Source: a bacterium
GTDB taxonomy: Bacteria > UBA9089 > JASEGY01
Direction: 5' to 3'
NCBI GenBank assembly: GCA_030019105.1
Contig: JASEGY010000182.1
Coordinates: forward strand, 1 to 7,104
Length of the DNA: 7,104 bases
Part shown: positions 1 through 4,739 of the stretch, in pieces
Position numbering within the stretch: position 1 is the first letter of the stretch
Layout of the letters: the number at the start of each line of letters is the position of its first letter
Notes under the pieces: generated by a model
Seen by the model: only the letters and a program-made list of their open reading frames with translations
Told to the model about the DNA's origin: nothing
Database searches by the model: none
Made by a program: the position numbers and the translations under genes

Positions 1-21
1 CAACCTACAACTTACAACCTA
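1..21. repeat. Heptamer tandem repeat, three units
   Basis: Three consecutive 7-nt units, CAACCTA with one CAACTTA variant in the middle, open the window and may continue upstream of it. The array is non-coding and lies in the leader of the CDF gene. It is one of several 3-unit heptamer arrays in this window. Confidence 0.75.
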
Positions 22-106
22 TTCAAAATCACTATTTATGGCCGTGCTGAGTATATTCCCTAAAAATTAGAGAGATAAAAGAGATTTTGGCAAAATTGGA
101 TGAATA

Positions 107-1021
107 ATGAAGACTGAACACCGTGAATATCGTAGCATCCTTGCCGTCAACATAGGGTTGGGAGCAAATATCTTACTTGCTGCGCTCAAGACAGCCGTGG
201 GAATCGTAGGGCATAGCCCGGCACTGTTGGCTGATGGTATCAACTCGACTTCGGATGTGGCATACTACATCGTTGTCCGCGTGTTCATAGGGCTGGCGCA
301 CAAACCAGCGGATGATGAGCACCCTTACGGCCATCGTCAGTTGGAGAGCATTGCAGCAATAGTGGTAGGTGCGTTCGTGTTGACTACTGCTGTCGCCATT
401 TTTTGGGACGCGGTTAACAAAGTGTACGATTTGTGGGTGGGGCAGGGTGATTTCAATGGCGCCTCGTTAGGAGCATTGACAGTCGCACTGTTCACGGTTG
501 GAGTCAAAATCGTGTTGACATTCACCACGCGACAACTCGCCCGGCAGACAAATAGTCCCGCCGTATTCGCACTCGCCTACGACCATCGCAACGACATCTT
601 TGCAGCATCGGCAGCGAGCGCGGGCATTTTTTTGGGCCGAACGGGTTATCCGTAGATAGACCCGCTGGCTGGTGCATTAGTGGCACTTGTCATACTGCGT
701 ACCGGCATTGAGATTTTGCGCGAATCGTCCGAAGACCTAATGGACACAGTGCCAAACCATGAGTTGCGCCAACGGATTGTTAAAATGCTGATGGTTATTC
801 CTGGTATCCAGCAGATTGAAGAAACACAGGCACATCGCTTTGGCCCGTATTTGGTCATCAATGTCACGGTCGGTATTGACGGCTCACTTAGTGTGGCCGA
901 AGGCGACCGGATTGCCACGCAGGTTGAGCGCACGTTGTGCCGCGAGATTGATTTGCTGCAGCGGGTTCATGTTCATTACCATCCTATCCAGCACGGGATG
1001 CAAAACGCAGTGTCCACTTAG
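107..1021 (+). pseudogene. CDF-family divalent cation transporter, Mn-type signature, interrupted by an in-frame amber codon
   Basis: This is a cation diffusion facilitator, an inner-membrane antiporter that exports divalent metal. The reading frame is continuous from ATG 107 to TAG 1019-1021 except for a TAG at 653-655 (codon 183); with that codon read it would be 304 aa, a normal CDF length. Residues 10-180 hold TM1-TM5, including the conserved DDEHPYGH (69-76). TM6 follows the amber codon (IDPLAGALVALVILRTG), then the cytoplasmic metal-binding-type domain ending in RVHVHYHP. The metal site is N46-x3-D50 in TM2 and D159-x3-D163 in TM5. This NDDD pattern is known from manganese exporters such as MntE, whereas zinc CDFs usually have HDHD, so Mn2+ is the inferred substrate. 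Many CDFs have Trp or another residue where the amber lies, so TGG to TAG is a one-base explanation. It could be a recent pseudogene, a sequencing error, or less likely a suppressed stop. A GTG at 680 could restart only the C-terminal domain. No strong Shine-Dalgarno precedes ATG 107. Confidence 0.92.
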
Positions 1022-1030
1022 CCTACTATT

Positions 1031-1459
1031 ATGCCTCAAAAAAGATATGAATATTTACCACATACCGCCGATGCTAAATTCAGGGCTTACGGTCAGACCC
1101 TGGAGGAGGCCTTTGGCAATGCCGCTCTGGCCATCTTCAATCTTTTGGTTGATACTGAAAAGGTTGAATCCCGGTTAGAGCATAAAGTCTCACTTACCGC
1201 CAGGGGAAAAGAATCTTTGCTGTTCGATTTCCTGTCTGAACTGCTTTTTTTGATAGATGCAGAGAATTTCCTCTTAGCCGGGGTAGATAAGGTAAGTATT
1301 AGTGAAGAAAGCAGCAGCTTCAAATTAGAAGCAACTCTATTAGGGGATAATCTGACAGGTTACGATATCCACGGTCAGGTCAAGGCAGTGACTTACCATG
1401 AGATGGTTATCAGCGAAGATGAAAATGGATGGGCACTGCAGGTGGTAGTTGATGTTTAG
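1031..1459 (+). CDS. Archease, activator of RNA ligase RtcB
   Basis: Archease is a small metal-binding protein that accelerates the guanylylation step of RtcB and lets it turn over repeatedly. The 142-aa product has the usual family length. It carries the N-terminal signature PHTADAKFRAYG with Asp14, the adjoining helix TLEEAFGNAALAIFNLL, the central LLFDFLSELLFLIDAE segment (63-78), and the C-terminal GYDIHGQVKAVTYHEMVI (110-127) ending in VVVDV with Asp141. Asp14 and Asp141 sit where family members bind metal. The start ATG lies only 9 nt after the CDF stop and has no obvious Shine-Dalgarno, so translational coupling to the upstream gene is plausible. The amber codon in that gene lies well upstream, so polarity might lower archease expression. 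rtcB follows in the same orientation, the classic archease-RtcB pairing. The identification is firm. Confidence 0.95.
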   Translation: MPQKRYEYLPHTADAKFRAYGQTLEEAFGNAALAIFNLLVDTEKVESRLEHKVSLTARGKESLLFDFLSELLFLIDAENFLLAGVDKVSISEESSSFKLEATLLGDNLTGYDIHGQVKAVTYHEMVISEDENGWALQVVVDV

Positions 1460-1481
1460 GGCCTATCCCAAAACCGGGGCG

Positions 1482-1514
1482 AGAAACCAGGTTTCTTAAA
1501 GAAACCTGGTTTCT
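1482..1514. repeat. 33-bp palindromic repeat, copy 1
   Basis: Arms AGAAACCAGGTTTCTT (1482-1497) and AAGAAACCTGGTTTCT (1499-1514) are perfect reverse complements around a single A. Each arm is itself nearly palindromic (GAAACC, A, GGTTTC). A second copy at 6412-6444 differs only at the central base. As RNA it would form a hairpin of about 15 bp with a 3-nt loop. It lies between archease and rtcB, 9 nt before the first AGGAGAGG, so it may affect the archease 3' end or rtcB translation. There is no U tract, so it is not a typical intrinsic terminator. Confidence 0.93.
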
Positions 1515-1562
1515 GATCACGCAGGAGAGGTTTAGTGCGGGATACGAATCCGCAATCAGAAG

Positions 1563-1568
1563 AGGAGG
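1563..1568 (+). promoter_or_regulatory. Ribosome binding site choosing the rtcB start
   Basis: A perfect AGGAGG sits 5 nt before ATG 1574, the best initiation signal in the window. A second purine tract, AGGAGAGG at 1523-1530, lies 4 nt before an in-frame GTG at 1535, so a 13-residue longer product remains possible. I prefer ATG 1574 because it has the stronger site and codon, and the extra N-terminal residues look unlike RtcB. Confidence 0.75.
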
Positions 1569-1573
1569 AAAAG

Positions 1574-3001
1574 ATGGAGACTAAAAAGATCGATAAGTAC
1601 ACCTATAAAGTAGAACCAACCGGACAGATGAAGGTGCCGCTAAAGGTATTTGTCTCGGAGAAAATGCTTCCCAAACTATTAGAGGACAATGCCCTGCAGC
1701 AAGGGGCCAATGTAGCGGTCCTGCCGGGCATACAAAAACAGTCTATTATGATGCCCGATGCCCATCAGGGATATGGGTTCCCTATCGGTGGTGTGGCTGC
1801 CTTTGATGCTGAGAAGGGATGTATTTCACCAGGTGGAATCGGATACGACATCAACTGCGGGGTGAGGCTCCTGACCACACCTTTAAGTAAAGACGAGATT
1901 GAGCCTAAAATCAGGGAATTGCTCGAATCCATGTTTAGAAATATTCCGGTAGGTGTAGGCTCAACATCGAGTCTGCGGGTAAGTGAAGCCGAATTGGATG
2001 AGATACTAAATACCGGCACAAAGTGGGCCTTAAGGCGTGGTTATGCTACTGAGGAAGACCTGGCTCACTGTGAAGAGGGTGGATCAATGGAGAGCGCCAG
2101 GGCCGACCGGGTATCTAATAAGGCCAAGCAGCGGGGGAAGAAACAGATCGGTACCCTGGGCGCAGGAAATCACTTTATTGAGGTGCAATATGTGGATAAG
2201 ATATATGATCCTGATATTGCCAGGGTTTTTGGTATTGATCACGAAGGCCGGATAATGGTGATGATCCATACCGGTTCAAGGGGATTAGGTCACCAGGTCT
2301 GTACTGATTATTTGAGACGTATGGAAGAAGAGTTGCCTCAAATTCTTTTGGGCCTCCCTGATCGGGAATTGATCTACGCCCCTCTGGGGACAAAGCTGGC
2401 GGAAGATTATTTTGCGGCGATGAGTGCTGCGGCTAACTTTGGATGGGTTAACCGCCAGCTTATTGCCTACCATGTCCGCAAGTCCTTCCAGGAGGTTTTT
2501 GGGGGCGGGATTAAACTCGGGATGGTTTACGATGTGGCCCACAATATTGCCAAACTGGAGGAACATAAAATTGATGGCAAGCGCAAATCCGTCTATGTGC
2601 ATCGTAAAGGGGCTACCAGGGCCTTTGGCCCGGGACATCCGGATGTGCCTGAAGCCTATAGAAAAGTTGGTCAGCCGATCCTGCTGCCGGGTAGTATGGG
2701 GACGGCCTCCTACATCCTGGTTGGAACGGACAAGGCTGCGGCTGAGACCTTTGCCAGCACCCCGCATGGGGCCGGTCGGGCACTCTCCAGGCATGCGGCC
2801 CTGAAAAAGTTCAGGGGAAGCCAGGTCAAAGAGGATATGGAGAAAGCAAATATCTATATTAAGGCCGGCTCAATGAAGGGAATTGCCGAAGAGGCCCCTG
2901 GTGTTTATAAGGACATTGACGATGTGGCTGAAGTAACCGCTGGAGCCGCTATTGGCCGGCTGGTGTCCAGGCACAGACCAATGGGGGTGATCAAGGGATG
3001 A
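1574..3001 (+). CDS. rtcB: RNA-splicing ligase RtcB, GTP- and Mn2+-dependent
   Basis: RtcB joins RNA ends carrying 2',3'-cyclic phosphate or 3'-phosphate to 5'-OH ends, acting in tRNA splicing and RNA repair, through a GMP-histidine intermediate. From ATG 1574 the product is 475 aa, close to the 481-aa Pyrococcus horikoshii enzyme. The active site looks complete: DINCGVR gives Asp92 and Cys95; GAGNHFIEV gives Asn199, His200 and Glu203; HTGSRGLGHQV gives His232; VAHNIAK gives His323; and STPHGAGRALSR gives His398. His398 lies 77 residues from the C terminus, as does the guanylylated His404 of the archaeal enzyme. MPDAHQGYGFPIGG near residues 60-73 and LLPGSMGTASYILVG are also typical. The gene follows archease and its TGA overlaps the next ATG, which suggests co-transcription. 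No sign of damage is visible. An alternative GTG start at 1535 would give 488 aa. Confidence 0.98.
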   Translation: METKKIDKYTYKVEPTGQMKVPLKVFVSEKMLPKLLEDNALQQGANVAVLPGIQKQSIMMPDAHQGYGFPIGGVAAFDAEKGCISPGGIGYDINCGVRLLTTPLSKDEIEPKIRELLESMFRNIPVGVGSTSSLRVSEAELDEILNTGTKWALRRGYATEEDLAHCEEGGSMESARADRVSNKAKQRGKKQIGTLGAGNHFIEVQYVDKIYDPDIARVFGIDHEGRIMVMIHTGSRGLGHQVCTDYLRRMEEELPQILLGLPDRELIYAPLGTKLAEDYFAAMSAAANFGWVNRQLIAYHVRKSFQEVFGGGIKLGMVYDVAHNIAKLEEHKIDGKRKSVYVHRKGATRAFGPGHPDVPEAYRKVGQPILLPGSMGTASYILVGTDKAAAETFASTPHGAGRALSRHAALKKFRGSQVKEDMEKANIYIKAGSMKGIAEEAPGVYKDIDDVAEVTAGAAIGRLVSRHRPMGVIKG

Positions 3002-3258
3002 AGACTCAATCACCGGATACTGACCCTAAAGCGGAAAAGGTCCTGATCGAACTGATCAGGAAGGCCCCTGTCTGGCGCAGATTGGAGATGGTCAGTGACC
3101 TGGTAAAAACAGGCCGGACCTTCTCTATGATTGGATTAGAAAGCCGTTATCCCCATGCATCAGAAGAAGAACTACGACGCCGAATGGCCGCTTTGTGGCT
3201 GGACCGAGAAATAGTCATAAAAGTATATGGTTGGGACCCGGAAATAGAGGGATATTGA
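2998..3258 (+). CDS. Uncharacterised 86-aa protein with a SEEELRRR helix, translationally coupled to rtcB
   Basis: I do not recognise a function. The product is small and charged, with no signal peptide or membrane segment, and looks mostly helical. Its two conserved-looking blocks are IRKAPVWRRLEMVSDLVKTGR (around 20-40) and YPHASEEELRRRMAALWLDREIV (around 51-73), ending with a VYGWDPE tail. From memory, small proteins with an amphipathic (S/E)EEELRRR segment occur beside nucleotidyltransferase-like genes in environmental bacteria, and such a gene follows here after a 154-bp spacer. I could not verify this association. Its ATG overlaps the rtcB stop (ATGA at 2998-3001), so translation is very likely coupled to rtcB. 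A partner or antitoxin-like role for the following gene is only a guess. Confidence 0.8.
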   Translation: MKTQSPDTDPKAEKVLIELIRKAPVWRRLEMVSDLVKTGRTFSMIGLESRYPHASEEELRRRMAALWLDREIVIKVYGWDPEIEGY

Positions 3259-3315
3259 ATATACTATTACCCCGCAACATTTGCGTTGTCCGCGAGAATG
3301 TTACGATTGCGAATT

Positions 3316-3374
3316 GAAATTGGAAATTAGAAATTAGGCTTTCACGCTTTTCCTAATTTCCAATTTCCAATTTC
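3316..3374. repeat. Imperfect inverted repeat built from heptamers
   Basis: The left arm 3316-3338 (GAAATTG then two GAAATTA units) and right arm 3352-3374 (TAATTTC then two CAATTTC units) are reverse complements at 22 of 23 positions, separated by 13 nt. Transcribed, it would form a long AU-rich hairpin between the 86-aa gene and the nucleotidyltransferase gene. It has no U tract and is better read as two opposed heptamer arrays than as a terminator. Confidence 0.85.
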
Positions 3375-3382
3375 AGCGTTCC

Positions 3383-3403
3383 ATAATCCGCAATCTGCAA
3401 TCC
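3383..3403. repeat. Heptamer tandem repeat, three units, just before the nucleotidyltransferase start
   Basis: Three 7-nt units follow one another: ATAATCC, GCAATCT and GCAATCC. The array ends 9 nt before the TTG at 3413. It is 8 nt from the hairpin at 3316-3374, so two repeat families abut here and may have replaced the original 5' end of the downstream gene. Confidence 0.75.
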
Positions 3404-3418
3404 AAAATTGGTTTGGTT

Positions 3419-3433
3419 GCGGCCAGAGGCCGC
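3419..3433. repeat. GC-rich hairpin at the nucleotidyltransferase start
   Basis: GCGGCC (3419-3424) and GGCCGC (3428-3433) pair perfectly around a 3-nt AGA loop. It starts 4 nt after the TTG start codon and could hinder initiation there. It may equally be chance within the Ala-Ala-Arg-Gly-Arg codons. Confidence 0.5.
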
Positions 3434-3767
3434 GCTAAGGATGATCCTATCCAAGTTGCTTTATTAGTAGTGGATGCCCTTGAAGCCCTGGAAATCCCCT
3501 ATCTTATAGGTGGATCACTGGCCAGTTCCGCCCACGGCATTTCCCGGCTAACCCGTGATGCAGACCTAGTCGCTGACCTCAAAATCCATCACGCTCAACC
3601 TCTGGCTGATGCGCTTAAAGATGCCTTCTATGCTGATGTGGAAATGATCAAGGATGCTATTCGACATCGTAGTTGCTTTAATGTAATCCATCTCGATTCT
3701 ATGTTTAAGGTAGATGTGGGACGGTTCAAAAATCGTCCATTTTCTTGTGAAACCTTGCGTTCTTTCT

Positions 3768-3819
3768 GGAGTTTAGGCTTTAGCCTTTCATAACTAATGA
3801 AATCCTAAAGGATTAACTC
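3768..3819. repeat. Palindromic element, copy 1, inserted in the nucleotidyltransferase gene
   Basis: The copy comprises GGAGTTTAGGCTTTAGCC..., a 6-nt insert (TAACTA at 3791-3796), then ATGAAATCCTAAAGG...AACTC. Without the insert, its 46 nt match the reverse complement of 4229-4274 exactly. Each copy is itself an imperfect palindrome: GAGTT/AACTC at the ends, CTTTAG/CTAAAG inside and TTTCA/TGAAA at the centre. It supplies the stop codon that ends the 5' fragment of the gene. Confidence 0.92.
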
Positions 3820-4228
3820 TGGAAAGTTAATGATAATTTTTAGCCGCAAGCTTTCACAGTAAGGTGAACCATCCCGTAGATGTCTACATATTTAAAGGGG
3901 GAGCATTTCAGAAAGAAGAATTTAGACGCCGACAGCTAAAAGCCGTCAACTGCAGCCCTGAACGAACGGCATATATAGCTACTCCTGAAGATACCATCCT
4001 GCACAAGCTGCTTTGGTATAAAATGGGTGGGGGAGTATCCGACCGCCAGTGGATGGATGTCACCGGAGTTATGAAAGTTCAGGGTAACACTCTTGACCTG
4101 AATTACTTGCGTCATTGGGCGGGCAAACTAAAGGTCTTAGAAGAACTGGAGCGTGCCCTTTCAGAGGTGAAATAACAGGTTGCCCCCAAAAAAATGGATC
4201 GAACGAGTTAGGCTGCGCAACTTTTTCG

Positions 4229-4274
4229 GAGTTAATCCTTTAGGATTTCATTGAAAGGCTAAAGCCTAAACTCC
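4229..4274. repeat. Palindromic element, copy 2, inverted relative to 3768-3819
   Basis: The 46-nt copy is the exact reverse complement of 3768-3819 apart from the 6-nt insert in copy 1. The two copies bracket 3820-4228, which carries the 3' half of the broken nucleotidyltransferase gene. Recombination between them could invert that segment. Confidence 0.92.
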
Positions 4275-4288
4275 AATTTTGAAATTCC

Positions 4289-4308
4289 TAAGTATAAATT
4301 TATACTTA
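4289..4308. promoter_or_regulatory. 20-bp perfect palindrome, possible operator
   Basis: TAAGTATAAATTTATACTTA is exactly self-complementary over 20 bp and contains a TATAAAT that resembles a -10 box. It lies 15 nt after the second palindromic element and about 430 nt before the lipoprotein start. It could be a dimeric regulator site, or a remnant of a mobile element. No second copy is seen in the window. Confidence 0.4.
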
Positions 4309-4468
4309 ACCAAAAAAGGGAGACAAAAGACTATCTTAGGGCTAAAATAGACTCTAATATGGTTTAATAGATTTATAAGGTCTCAAATCGTCGATTATCT
4401 CCTTAAAGTTTATTTCTCTTTGTGTCGATAAAACAACTAAACAAGGATGTCCTCTTTTGGGGGGGAGA

Positions 4469-4595
4469 ACTATCCAGGAGGGAGCTGGATCAGGTGAGTT
4501 ACCATCACTTGATCTTTTGAAGAAGATAGTTTGAAGCCTGCAGGAATAAAGGCGTAACTACTTATTTCTTTGTGCCTTAGTGACTGAGTAGTTAC
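4469..4595 (+). ncRNA. Candidate structured leader RNA, class unknown
   Basis: Several exact complementarities cluster here. AACTATC (4469-4475) can pair with GATAGTT (4525-4531), enclosing ATCCAG/CTGGAT (4472-4477 with 4485-4490, competing with the first pairing) and TCAGGTGA/TCACTTGA (4490-4497 with 4505-4512, one G-U). Downstream, GTAACTACT (4554-4562) pairs perfectly with AGTAGTTAC (4587-4595) and is framed by two ATAAAGGC copies. The overlapping first two stems could be alternatives, as in a switch. The pairings are visible, but a regulatory role is only inferred; repeat-derived hairpins are the main alternative. Confidence 0.3.
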
Positions 4596-4643
4596 ATAAA
4601 GGCTTTTAAAACGACTTCGGAAAATATCGGGCTTATTATAGAG

Positions 4644-4678
4644 AACATGTCTTGTCTATAAAACATGTTTTATCTATG
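4644..4678. repeat. 18-nt-period direct repeat with ACATGT cores upstream of the lipoprotein gene
   Basis: AACATGTCTTGTCTATA (4644-4660) and AACATGTTTTATCTATG (4662-4678) match at 14 of 17 positions. Each includes the palindrome ACATGT. The pair lies 62 nt before ATG 4740, where a promoter or operator would be expected, and a TATAAA sits at 4657-4662. A regulatory role is inferred from position only. Confidence 0.45.
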
Positions 4679-4739
4679 GTAAGTTTTTTTTGTGTTTAGT
4701 CGCCAATTTTATCAATCATTAATAGAGGGGCTGCAATTT

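Larger units (their letters stand above)
3413..4175 (+). pseudogene. Nucleotidyltransferase-fold protein (AbiEii/MNT-like), split by a repeat element and frame change
   Basis: The 5' part (TTG 3413 to TAA 3791-3793) has a nucleotidyltransferase-fold signature: YLIGGSLASSAHG (the GGS motif), SRLTRDADLV with the metal-binding D-x-D, and VIHLDSMFKVDV with a candidate third Asp. The 3' part (3864-4175, another frame) gives VDVYIFKGGAFQKEEFRRRQ, then ERTAYIATPEDTILHKLLWYKMGG and VSDRQWMDVTGVMKVQG, the usual C-terminal half of such proteins of about 200 aa. Between them lie a 52-bp palindromic element (3768-3819) and stops in several frames, so no full-length protein can be made. The break is not a clean insertion, because the VDV strand occurs on both sides (KVDVGRFKNRPF and PVDVYIFKGGAF). 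The start is weak: TTG without a Shine-Dalgarno, inside repeat DNA. Related proteins transfer nucleotides and some are toxin halves of toxin-antitoxin pairs; the substrate here is unknown. Confidence 0.85.
4176..4739. other. 564-bp gene-free leader between the nucleotidyltransferase remnant and the cohesin lipoprotein
   Basis: No coding sequence is supportable here. The region is AT-rich and holds, in order, the inverted copy of the palindromic element (4229-4274), a 20-bp perfect palindrome (4289-4308), a cluster of hairpins (4469-4595) and a direct repeat with ACATGT cores (4644-4678). It probably carries the promoter and 5' untranslated region of the lipoprotein gene. I could not match it to a riboswitch class I know. 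Part of 4569-4592 (TTTGTGCC, TTAGTGAC, TGAGTAGT) resembles a degenerate 8-nt tandem repeat. Confidence 0.7.

Noticed and set aside
816..1178. 120-codon + frame bridging the CDF end and archease start
   Set aside because: It overlaps two well-supported genes in another frame and its translation resembles no protein family.
2285..2794. 169-codon open frame on the - strand
   Set aside because: It lies wholly inside rtcB, whose protein is fully conserved on the + strand; a shadow frame.
3316..3403. CRISPR array from the repeated AATTTCC and GCAATCC units
   Set aside because: The units are 7 nt and directly adjacent, with no spacers of CRISPR size and no cas genes.
4208..4226. AGTT...AACTTTTT as terminator of the nucleotidyltransferase gene
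   Set aside because: Only four firm pairs and a large loop; too weak to call.
4461..4610. Known riboswitch (c-di-GMP, TPP, cobalamin, SAM) in the lipoprotein leader
   Set aside because: I looked for their conserved core motifs and found none; kept only as an unclassified structured candidate.
4692..4739. GTG 4692 as start of the lipoprotein gene
   Set aside because: It has no ribosome site and puts 16 non-signal residues before the signal peptide; ATG 4740 has GAGGGG upstream.
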